Shown: in pieces, positions 1 to 5,215 of the stretch
How the letters are laid out: each line of letters begins with the position of its first letter
Position numbering within the stretch: the stretch's first letter is position 1
NCBI GenBank assembly: GCA_002293295.1
Contig: DBCY01000023.1
Coordinates: forward strand, 10,040 to 16,662
Length of the DNA: 6,623 nucleotides
Direction: 5' to 3'
Source: Ruminococcus sp. UBA946
GTDB taxonomy: Bacteria > Bacillota > Clostridia > Oscillospirales > Ruminococcaceae
Translations under genes and position numbers: made by a program
The notes under the pieces: model-generated
The model's database searches: none
What the model saw: only the letters and a program-made list of their open reading frames with translations
What the model was told of the DNA's origin: nothing

Positions 1-12
1 GAAGGATTTATT

Positions 13-348
13 ATGAAGTTCGGCGGAATATGCATAACAACCTCAGATGCGCCGCGTCTTGCGGAGTTTTATAAAATTGTTTTTGATAAAGAGCCTTTAG
101 TTGAGGGTGAGCATTATGGGTTCGACAGTCTTGCCGTCTGGAATCCGGGTGATGTGAAAGTACCCGATAATAAAAATATATGGCTGCAGTTCTTTGACGA
201 GGATATTGATTCGTTATATGAAAGGCTGACGCGTGAAATCCCCGGTATTCAGATAATTTCACCGCCGGAGAGAAAACCGTGGGGCGCGTATTCATTCTGG
301 TTTCTTGACCCTGACGGAAATAAAATAGCCGTCGCCCAAAAAATGTAA
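13..348 (+). CDS. VOC-family (glyoxalase/bleomycin-resistance fold) protein
   Basis: Predicted 111-residue cytosolic protein with a single vicinal-oxygen-chelate module. The N-terminal strand GGICITTSD (residues 4-12) is followed by a helix APRLAEFYKIVF, and the C-terminal hallmark FWFLDPDGNKIAVAQ spans residues 95-109. This is the usual length for a one-domain VOC protein, which normally works as a dimer. The start is well supported: GAAGGA at positions 1-6 lies six bases before the ATG. The positions that usually carry metal ligands (a His on the first strand, a Glu after DPDGN) are Gly5 and Ala106 here, so a classical metal-dependent glyoxalase activity is doubtful. The substrate cannot be read from the sequence. 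It is the first visible gene of a + strand run leading into divIVA, and the promoter must lie upstream of the window. The family call is fairly sure; the function is unknown. Confidence 0.85.
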   Translation: MKFGGICITTSDAPRLAEFYKIVFDKEPLVEGEHYGFDSLAVWNPGDVKVPDNKNIWLQFFDEDIDSLYERLTREIPGIQIISPPERKPWGAYSFWFLDPDGNKIAVAQKM

Positions 349-391
349 ATAATTTAACTGTATTGGATTATACGGTTTGAAAGGGGTTTAA

Positions 392-661
392 ATGGGTGAA
401 TTAAGCAGCCTGCCTAATATAGCCGAAAAACTGGAATCCCAGCTTTGCGAAGCCGGAATAACCACGGTAAAACAGCTTAAGGATACCGGAAGCCGTGAAG
501 CATGGCTCCGTATTCAGTCCGCAGACCCGTCAGCATGCTATATGCGTTTGTCGGCTCTGGAGGGGGCAATACAGGGAGTACGCTGGCATTATCTTGATGA
601 CTTCACTAAAAAATCACTGAAAGAATTTTATCAATCACATAAACTAGAAAAGGATGGTTAA
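392..661 (+). CDS. Stand-alone TfoX C-terminal domain protein
   Basis: An 89-residue protein that matches the C-terminal domain of TfoX/Sxy almost end to end: LPNIAEKLESQLCEAGI (7-23), a Gly-Ser turn followed by REAWLRI (35-41), DPSAC (45-49) and LEGAIQGVRW (56-65). In gammaproteobacteria the two-domain TfoX/Sxy promotes competence gene expression. The isolated C-terminal domain is common in Firmicutes and other bacteria, where its role is not established. It is a small helical domain related to helix-hairpin-helix folds, so binding to nucleic acid or protein is plausible but inferred. AAAGGGG at 380-386 is a good ribosome binding site, five bases from the ATG. The gene ends four bases before the preferred divIVA start, so the two are probably co-transcribed and may be translationally coupled. 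The domain call is confident; a competence role is not supported by the sequence alone. Confidence 0.85.
   Translation: MGELSSLPNIAEKLESQLCEAGITTVKQLKDTGSREAWLRIQSADPSACYMRLSALEGAIQGVRWHYLDDFTKKSLKEFYQSHKLEKDG
648..658 (+). promoter_or_regulatory. Ribosome binding site that decides the divIVA start
   Basis: AAAAGGATGGT contains an in-frame ATG (654-656) that would extend the protein by four residues (MVKV). That ATG sits inside the Shine-Dalgarno sequence and has no other site upstream. The ATG at 666 lies 11 bases after AAGGA and gives the family-typical N-terminus MLTAKDI. I therefore take 666 as the start. Confidence 0.65.
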
Positions 662-665
662 AGTT

Positions 666-1316
666 ATGCTTACTGCTAAGGACATTAACAACAAGAGATT
701 CGAACAGGTAAAATCCGGATACAGCCCTAACGAGGTTGATGATTTCCTTAGAGAAATTGCGCTTCTGGTTTCGTCATTACAGAAGGAAAAGGAGGAAACA
801 CAGAAGAAAATAGAGGTGCTTGTTGAAAGCATACGCGAATACAAAAAGGATGAGGAAGCCCTGAAGGACGCTTTAATCGGCGCCCAGAAGCAGGGTCGCG
901 CCGTTGTTGCCGAGGCTCAGGCTCATGCTGACAGGATAATGTCGGAAGCCACCGTTAAGGCAGGGGACATTATAGGCTCCACAAAGCTCCAGCTTGAAAG
1001 GGAAAAGCATAACCTTACGAAAATGCAGCAGGAGGTATCGGATTTTAAATCCAGTCTGCTGGCTATGTATAAAAATCATTTGGCGCAGATTACTTCTATT
1101 CCCGATTATGACGACGATGACGACGAAGCTGTTCCGGTATCCGAAACACAGACCGCTCAGCCTGCTTCGGAGCCTGAGGATGAAGCGGCGGTTACGGCTG
1201 AACAGCAGACAGTCTTAAACACATCCCGCACTGCCGAAACGAATGCAAACCCCTTCGGAGACTCTTATGGAAACAGGTCCCGTTTCAGCGATTTGAAATT
1301 CGGCGAGAATAAATAA
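666..1316 (+). CDS. divIVA: DivIVA-family cell-division / pole-organising protein
   Basis: The protein has 216 residues from the preferred start at 666 (220 if ATG 654 is used). The N-terminal DivIVA domain is clear: MLTAKDINNKRF (1-12), then SGYSPNEVDDFLREI (17-31), which in the family forms the membrane-binding crossed-loop tip and the first coiled coil. Charged heptad-like sequence runs from about residue 32 to 145 and should form a parallel coiled coil. The tail from about 147 is acidic and low in complexity (DYDDDDDE, then Ala/Glu/Thr/Pro-rich) and is probably disordered. The C-terminus RFSDLKFGENK may be a short conserved docking motif. DivIVA proteins sense negatively curved membranes at septa and poles and recruit division, growth or chromosome-anchoring partners. 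The position just before lspA and rluD matches the common Firmicute order. A paralogous role such as GpsB-like is less likely given the length. Confidence 0.92.
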   Translation: MLTAKDINNKRFEQVKSGYSPNEVDDFLREIALLVSSLQKEKEETQKKIEVLVESIREYKKDEEALKDALIGAQKQGRAVVAEAQAHADRIMSEATVKAGDIIGSTKLQLEREKHNLTKMQQEVSDFKSSLLAMYKNHLAQITSIPDYDDDDDEAVPVSETQTAQPASEPEDEAAVTAEQQTVLNTSRTAETNANPFGDSYGNRSRFSDLKFGENK

Positions 1317-1326
1317 ACGGGTTTAA

Positions 1327-1356
1327 TATCTGTTTATAAACAGTTTACTGCAGATA
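1327..1356. repeat. Overlapping palindromes between divIVA and lspA
   Basis: CTGTTTATAAACAG at 1330-1343 is a perfect 14-base palindrome. It overlaps CAGTTTACTG (1341-1350, four-base arms), and TATCTG (1327-1332) can pair with CAGATA (1351-1356) around the whole cluster. No T-run follows it, so it is not a standard terminator. It could be an operator, an RNA processing or attenuation structure, or chance in AT-rich spacer DNA. Confidence 0.45.
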
Positions 1357-1365
1357 AAACATCCA

Positions 1366-1376
1366 AAAAGGATGGT
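1366..1376 (+). promoter_or_regulatory. Ribosome binding site that decides the lspA start
   Basis: The 11 bases AAAAGGATGGT are identical to those before divIVA, again with an in-frame ATG inside (1372-1374) and the better start exactly 12 bases further on (1384). Starting at 1384 gives MFFIILIAG, which goes straight into the first membrane helix as expected for LspA. Confidence 0.65.
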
Positions 1377-1383
1377 CATAATA

Positions 1384-1887
1384 ATGTTTTTTATCATATT
1401 AATTGCCGGAGTTTTGCTGGTTGCCGCCGACCAGCTTATTAAACACTGGGCGGTTGCTGATTTAATGCCGGTTACCAGGATGGACTTTATTAAATTCGGT
1501 GATTTTGATATTCTCGGTTTAAGGTATGCTGAAAATGACGGGGCGGCATTCGGAAGTTTCAGCGGAGCTGTAAATTTACTGATTATCTTAAATGCCGCTA
1601 TTATAGTTTTACTGCTTGTCATTACATGGAAAAGGCTGAAAGACAGCAGGTTTTTGCAAATAACGGAAATGATGGTAATTTCAGGCGGGATAGGCAATAA
1701 TATTGACCGCGTCCGTCTGGGATATGTTGTCGATTATCTCGAAGTGAGGATGTTCAGATTCGCGATTTTTAATTTAGCCGATATCCTGGTGGTATGCGGT
1801 ACGTTTATGCTGCTTGCTTATTACATATATGCGGAAATACAAGAAAAAAAGACAGCGGTTAAATCCGCTGACGCTGACGCTGAATAA
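1384..1887 (+). CDS. lspA: Lipoprotein signal peptidase (signal peptidase II)
   Basis: A 167-residue membrane aspartyl protease that cleaves the signal peptide of prolipoproteins just before the lipid-modified cysteine, after Lgt has acted. Four hydrophobic segments are visible, at about residues 1-15, 62-82, 93-107 and 127-149. The family motifs are present in order: DQLIKHW (16-22), RYAENDGAAFGSF (47-59), GNNIDR (104-109) with catalytic Asp108, and FNLADI (129-134) with catalytic Asp133. The length is normal for the family. The C-terminal tail is cytosolic, ending in a small Ala-Asp repeat (SADADAE) encoded by tandem GCTGAC units. It sits between divIVA and rluD, 67 bases after the former and 19 bases before the latter, as in many Firmicutes. 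No lgt or obvious lipoprotein gene is in the window. The identification is firm; only the start (1372 or 1384) is open. Confidence 0.96.
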   Translation: MFFIILIAGVLLVAADQLIKHWAVADLMPVTRMDFIKFGDFDILGLRYAENDGAAFGSFSGAVNLLIILNAAIIVLLLVITWKRLKDSRFLQITEMMVISGGIGNNIDRVRLGYVVDYLEVRMFRFAIFNLADILVVCGTFMLLAYYIYAEIQEKKTAVKSADADAE

Positions 1888-1891
1888 AGGA
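1886..1891 (+). promoter_or_regulatory. Probable ribosome binding site of the rluD-family gene
   Basis: AAAGGA overlaps the lspA stop codon and directly abuts an in-frame ATG at 1892. That ATG is too close to use this site. The next in-frame ATG, at 1907, is 15 bases away, which is longer than ideal. I prefer 1907 but with modest certainty. Confidence 0.5.
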
Positions 1892-1906
1892 ATGCTGAAA
1901 AATAAT

Positions 1907-2818
1907 ATGCGAACGCTTGAATTTACCGTAACGGATTCACATACAGGCGCAAGGGCTGATAAATGGATTTGCGGGCAGGTCCCGGAGCTTACGCGTTCTG
2001 CGGTTCAAAAATTGTTTTCGGACGGTTCGGTTATTGTTAACAATAAACCTGCCGCAAAGAATAGTATACTGAAAAACGGCGACACGGTTACGGTTTTTGT
2101 TCCGGAACCGGTACCGCTTGAAGCCGTCCCAGAAAATATTCCGGTGGATATTGTTTATCAGGACGAAGCGCTGCTTGTGGTGAACAAACCGAAAGGAATG
2201 GTTGTTCATCCGGCTGCGGGGAATTACAACGGTACGCTTGTAAACGCGCTTTTATATCACTGCAAAGGCAGGCTTTCGTCCATAAACGGGGTTATCCGTC
2301 CGGGAATTGTTCACAGGATTGATAAAATGACCAGCGGTCTTTTAATAGTCGCAAAAACTGACAATGCACATACGGTGCTTGCTGAGCAAATCAGGGAGCA
2401 TTCGTTCAGGAGAGAGTATTACGCGGTTGTCCACGGACATTTTAAAGAGCAAACGGGTATTATTGACGAACCGGTAGGAAGGCACCGTACCGACCGAAAA
2501 AAAATGTGCGTTACGGAGCATAATTCCAGGAACGCTAAAACAGAATATACGGTTCTTGAGGAATACAGCCGGTATTCTCTTATTAAACTTAAGCTTTATA
2601 CGGGCAGGACGCATCAGATACGCGTACACATGGCATATATCGGGCATCCGGTTCTTGGGGACGGCGTTTACGGAAAAAGCTCTAAGCTTTGCGAAGGTCA
2701 ATGCCTCCATGCTAAAACAATCGGGTTCATCCACCCTGGGACTCAAAAATACATGGAATTTAACAGCGGATTACCCGATTATTTTAATAAAGTAATTTCG
2801 GTAATCAGGAACGGGTGA
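1907..2818 (+). CDS. RluD/YlyB-type large-subunit rRNA pseudouridine synthase
   Basis: The protein has 303 residues from ATG 1907 (308 from ATG 1892), typical for the RluA/RluC/RluD family. These enzymes isomerise uridines to pseudouridine in 23S rRNA; RluD itself modifies the helix 69 stem-loop. An N-terminal S4 RNA-binding domain covers about residues 13-62 (RADKWICGQ, TRSAVQKLFSDGSVIVNN). The catalytic domain follows: VVNKPKGMVVHP (91-102), the active-site motif HRIDKMTSG (136-144) with nucleophile Asp139, GRTHQIRVH (233-241), and GHPVLGDGVYG (246-256). All key family residues are there; the usual HRLD motif reads HRID, a conservative change. It directly follows lspA, the arrangement seen for ylyB in Bacillus, and is probably in the same transcript. 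The exact uridine target cannot be told from sequence, so I give no symbol. Confidence 0.93.
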   Translation: MRTLEFTVTDSHTGARADKWICGQVPELTRSAVQKLFSDGSVIVNNKPAAKNSILKNGDTVTVFVPEPVPLEAVPENIPVDIVYQDEALLVVNKPKGMVVHPAAGNYNGTLVNALLYHCKGRLSSINGVIRPGIVHRIDKMTSGLLIVAKTDNAHTVLAEQIREHSFRREYYAVVHGHFKEQTGIIDEPVGRHRTDRKKMCVTEHNSRNAKTEYTVLEEYSRYSLIKLKLYTGRTHQIRVHMAYIGHPVLGDGVYGKSSKLCEGQCLHAKTIGFIHPGTQKYMEFNSGLPDYFNKVISVIRNG

Positions 2819-2876
2819 ATAAAATAATTAATATACTGAACAATTAAGGAATAGGACTTTAAGAGGCAGAAAACTT

Positions 2877-4067
2877 ATGATTGAATTACAGGGAAAATAT
2901 AACACAGCCAAAATGTTTACGGATAATGCCGACCAGGAGACTGTTTCACAAGTCATAAACCTATTGAATCAGGAATTCGTGAGCGGAAGTAAAATCCGGA
3001 TTATGCCCGACACCCACGCCGGCTCCGGATGTACCATCGGCACTACCATGACCGTTACCGATAAGGTTGTTCCTAACCTTGTCGGCGTAGACATCGGCTG
3101 CGGCATGGAATGCGTCCTTCTTAAAGAAACCCGTATTGAACTGCAAAAGCTTGATAAGGTCATTCACGAATATATTCCGGCAGGATTTTCCGCTCGGAAT
3201 AAAGCGCACCCGTATATGGATGAAATTGACCTTACAAGACTGAAATGTTCCAAGCATGTTAATCTGAGCCGTGCTGAACTCAGCATGGGAACCCTCGGCG
3301 GAGGTAACCATTTTATTGAACTCGACAAAGATGATGACGGGCGGTTCTGGCTTGTTGTGCATTCAGGAAGCCGTTATCTTGGACTTCAGGTAGCTCAATA
3401 CTATCAGAAGCTGGCGGCAAAAGATTTAGAAAAACGCCGTAATGATGTGTCTTCGCTTATTACCGACCTCAAAGAACAGGGACGTGAAACGGAAATCCAG
3501 ACCGAACTCAAAAAGCGTGAATTTCTGAAAGTTGATAAAAACCTTGCATTTGCCGAGGGTCAGCTATTTGATGATTATATTCATGACATGGAACTGACCC
3601 AGCGTTACGCACTGCTCAACCGCAGGGCTATTGTCCGCGAAATCCTGAAACAGATGAATCTGAAAGCGGAGGACAGCTTCACGACCATTCATAATTATAT
3701 CGAACCTGAAACCATGATTTTACGCAAGGGCGCTGTATCCGCAAAAGCCGGCGAAAGAATACTTATTCCGATTAATATGCGTGACGGAAGCCTTATATGC
3801 ACAGGCAAGGGAAACCCCGACTGGAACTTTTCAGCTCCTCACGGCGCGGGACGCCTGATGAGCCGCAGCGCCGCTAAAAGCAGCATTACCCTTAGCCAGT
3901 TCAAGGAAAGCATGGAAGGGATTTACTCCACTACGGTAAATAAATCGACTGTTGACGAATCGCCTTTCGCATACAAGCCGATGGAAGAAATAATTGAAAA
4001 CATTACCGATACGGCTGAAATAGTTAAAATAATCAAGCCTGTCTATAACTTCAAAGCGGCGGAATAA
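2877..4067 (+). CDS. rtcB: RtcB-family 3'-phosphate/5'-hydroxyl RNA ligase
   Basis: A 396-residue protein, close to the 408 residues of E. coli RtcB. The family joins RNA 2',3'-cyclic or 3'-phosphate ends to 5'-OH ends using GTP and Mn2+, in tRNA/rRNA repair or splicing. The landmarks are all visible: MPDTHAGSGCTIG (43-55), VGVDIGCGME (69-78) with metal ligands Asp72 and Cys75, GGGNHFIE (141-148) with His145, VHSGSRYLG (161-169) with His162, HNYIE (272-276) with His272, RKGAVSA (283-289), and SAPHGAGR (319-326) whose His322 should be the guanylylated residue. A charged helical stretch at about 177-225 precedes a conserved FDDYIHDMELTQRYALLNR segment. AAGAGG (2861-2866) lies ten bases before the ATG. 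No archease, rtcA or prfH is adjacent in this window. The 58-base gap from the previous gene holds no clear promoter, so read-through is possible. Confidence 0.95.
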   Translation: MIELQGKYNTAKMFTDNADQETVSQVINLLNQEFVSGSKIRIMPDTHAGSGCTIGTTMTVTDKVVPNLVGVDIGCGMECVLLKETRIELQKLDKVIHEYIPAGFSARNKAHPYMDEIDLTRLKCSKHVNLSRAELSMGTLGGGNHFIELDKDDDGRFWLVVHSGSRYLGLQVAQYYQKLAAKDLEKRRNDVSSLITDLKEQGRETEIQTELKKREFLKVDKNLAFAEGQLFDDYIHDMELTQRYALLNRRAIVREILKQMNLKAEDSFTTIHNYIEPETMILRKGAVSAKAGERILIPINMRDGSLICTGKGNPDWNFSAPHGAGRLMSRSAAKSSITLSQFKESMEGIYSTTVNKSTVDESPFAYKPMEEIIENITDTAEIVKIIKPVYNFKAAE

Positions 4068-4104
4068 GAGTTAAAAACCTCTATTTATTGCGATAAACAT
4101 AATG

Positions 4105-4149
4105 AAAAAATCTTAACAGGGTAACACTGTAATGGCGTTACCCTGTTTT
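4105..4149. terminator. Bidirectional intrinsic terminator between rtcB and the comEA-like gene
   Basis: AACAGGGTAAC (4115-4125) pairs perfectly with GTTACCCTGTT (4137-4147) around an 11-base loop. On the + strand the stem runs into TTTTA. On the minus strand it is followed closely by six Ts (the complement of A4105-4110). The two flanking genes converge on it, so one hairpin can end both transcripts. Confidence 0.88.
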
Positions 4150-4160
4150 ATGCTCAGAAT

Positions 4161-4874
4161 TTATTCCACGCAGACATACGGTCGGATATTTTCAAGCTTT
4201 TTTTCACCGATACCGCTTACGTTGATTAAATCGTCAACCGACTTAAAACCGGTATTTCTGGCATAATCATATATTTCCTTCGCTATGACCTCGCCGACTC
4301 CGCTGAGTGTCATTAACTCGTCCGTACCCGCGCTGTTAAGGTTAATCAGTCCCGTATCCGATGAATTCCGGGCTGGCGGCGGATTTGCATCCGAAATAAC
4401 GCTTCCTGATGTTTCATGTGAGATGCCGGTATCCGGCAAAGTAATATTAACCTCATCAATATATATTAAAAGGTTAAGCTGTCTGATAACCTCGTCATTG
4501 ACTCCCTTAATATTGTAAAGCTCATTCAAATTTCTGAAATCACCGTTTTCGTTACGGTATCTGATTATTTCCCGGGCAATATTATCTTCAATACCCTCTA
4601 ATCCAAGAAGTGCGTTTAAATCCGCACTGTTAAGCTCTACAGGGTTTTTAACTGCCGTTTCAGTATTTTCGGAGGTGATTTTTACAGTTTCCTGCTCAGG
4701 GGAAGCTTTTTCATAATCATGTACGCTGTGAGCGTAAGCAGTCGTTTCATCTTCAATCGCCATAATTACGGGGATTGCCTTTTCGCCGCCGTTTATTCCC
4801 GATGACAGAAAGACGGTCAGTATTATTGCCAGAACACCCGAGAATCCTAAAATGACCATAGATTTCGTTTTCAT
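4161..4874 (-). CDS. Membrane-anchored ComEA-like protein with two helix-hairpin-helix domains
   Basis: A 237-residue protein. An uncleaved signal-anchor helix lies at about residues 7-25 (MVILGFSGVLAIILTVFLS), followed by a polar, probably disordered extracytoplasmic linker (26-78). Two ComEA-type helix-hairpin-helix units follow. The first is at 79-139 (VELNSADLNALLGLEGI, then AREIIRYRNENGDF). The second is at 176-237 (LINLNSAGTDELMTLSGVGEVIAKEI, then DDLINVSGIGEKKLENIRPYV). A linker at 140-175 separates them. ComEA binds incoming double-stranded DNA outside the membrane during transformation. In this protein the usual SLBB-like N-terminal domain of Bacillus ComEA is not recognisable, and no comEB or comEC is adjacent, so a competence role is only inferred. 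The second unit looks more canonical (GVGEVIAKEI) than the first (GIEDNIAREI). The start is supported by AAGAGG (complement of 4881-4886) six bases upstream. Confidence 0.87.
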   Translation of the reverse strand: MKTKSMVILGFSGVLAIILTVFLSSGINGGEKAIPVIMAIEDETTAYAHSVHDYEKASPEQETVKITSENTETAVKNPVELNSADLNALLGLEGIEDNIAREIIRYRNENGDFRNLNELYNIKGVNDEVIRQLNLLIYIDEVNITLPDTGISHETSGSVISDANPPPARNSSDTGLINLNSAGTDELMTLSGVGEVIAKEIYDYARNTGFKSVDDLINVSGIGEKKLENIRPYVCVE

Positions 4875-4900
4875 ATACAGCCTCTTAAGGTTTTTATTTA

Positions 4901-4906
4901 ATTATA
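4901..4906 (-). promoter_or_regulatory. Candidate -10 box for the comEA-like gene
   Basis: The minus strand reads TATAAT here, about 26 bases before the ATG, which would give a leader of about 20 bases including the ribosome binding site. No good -35 box is found at 16-18 bases upstream (the best is ATACTC), so the promoter is weak, activator-dependent, or elsewhere. Confidence 0.35.
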
Positions 4907-4997
4907 ATAGATAATACCCGTCAGAGTATAATGCAAACGTTATTAGGATAGATATTTCATGGATTTTTGACCGAATAATTTTTTAGGTTAAAAAGTA

Positions 4998-5026
4998 TTG
5001 TAAAATAATAAAAAATATAGTATAAT
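4998..5026 (+). promoter_or_regulatory. Sigma-A-type promoter for the pdxY-like / trmL genes
   Basis: TTGTAA (4998-5003) and a perfect TATAAT (5021-5026) are separated by 17 bases. A/T runs just upstream (about 4975-4995) could serve as an UP element. Transcription would begin near 5033, leaving a leader of roughly 180 bases before the kinase start at 5216. Confidence 0.65.
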
Positions 5027-5069
5027 ATTTATCGTATAAAAAATTCAGAATATGTTCTTACGGGAAACT

Positions 5070-5119
5070 TATGGGTTTTCATGCATTGTTATCTTGAAGA
5101 CAAGTTGAAAATCCGCATA
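5070..5119 (+). promoter_or_regulatory. Possible structured leader RNA (bulged stem-loop) upstream of the kinase gene
   Basis: TATGGGTTTTCA (5070-5081) can pair with TGAAAATCCGCATA (5106-5119), giving 12 base pairs with two single-base bulges. Inside lies a second hairpin, CTTG-AAGA-CAAG (5093-5104), offset by an 11-base one-sided bulge (5082-5092). ACGG (5060-5063) and CCGT (5130-5133) could close the element. It matches no riboswitch class I recognise. The pairing was found by eye, without energy calculation or homologues. Confidence 0.4.
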
Positions 5120-5165
5120 CAGACTGCTGCCGTTAGGAGATTATAATTACAGTTTAATAAAATTG

Positions 5166-5181
5166 GTAAACATACGTTTAC
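5166..5181. promoter_or_regulatory. Candidate operator or small hairpin: GTAAAC-ATAC-GTTTAC
   Basis: A perfect inverted repeat with 6-base arms and a 4-base spacer, 34 bases before the kinase ATG and well downstream of the predicted promoter. The form suits a dimeric helix-turn-helix repressor acting as a roadblock. A weak RNA hairpin is the alternative. No regulator gene is next to it. Confidence 0.4.
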
Positions 5182-5215
5182 TACTATATGAACAGTTCTT
5201 GATTATGGAGATTTT

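Larger units (their letters stand above)
4875..5215. other. Divergent intergenic region between the comEA-like gene and the pyridoxal kinase gene
   Basis: These 341 bases have no convincing protein-coding gene. On the left is the minus-strand leader of the comEA-like gene, with its ribosome binding site and a weak promoter. An AT-rich block at about 4975-5020 holds a + strand promoter. The rest (about 5033-5215) is a predicted long leader for the downstream kinase, with a bulged stem-loop and an inverted repeat, listed separately. Confidence 0.8.

Noticed and set aside
1323..1697. Minus-strand open frame of 124 codons opposite lspA
   Set aside because: It overlaps conserved LspA motifs on the other strand and has no family resemblance.
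1853..1870. CAGCGG-TTAAAT-CCGCTG hairpin near the end of lspA
   Set aside because: It lies within coding sequence, is only six pairs long, and is not followed by a T-run. It is probably incidental, although it could slightly affect rluD translation.
4285..4518. + strand open frame of 77 codons opposite the comEA-like gene
   Set aside because: It is fully antisense to a gene with clear helix-hairpin-helix domains, and its translation has no recognisable features.
392..4874. A competence locus, based on TfoX-domain and ComEA-like genes in the same window
   Set aside because: The two genes are far apart, on opposite strands, in separate transcription units, and no other competence genes lie between them.
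4927..4932. + strand TATAAT near the left of the divergent region
   Set aside because: The -35 position reads ATAATA and nothing downstream needs a promoter there. AT-rich chance match.
5135..5140. AGGAGA as a ribosome binding site for a small gene in the leader
   Set aside because: No ATG, GTG or TTG at a usable distance with a meaningful frame. The kinase has its own site at 5207-5210.
5142..5147. Second TATAAT in the kinase leader as an alternative promoter
   Set aside because: No -35 box at 16-18 bases (that region reads ACAGAC). The nearest TTGAAA (5105-5110) is 31 bases away.
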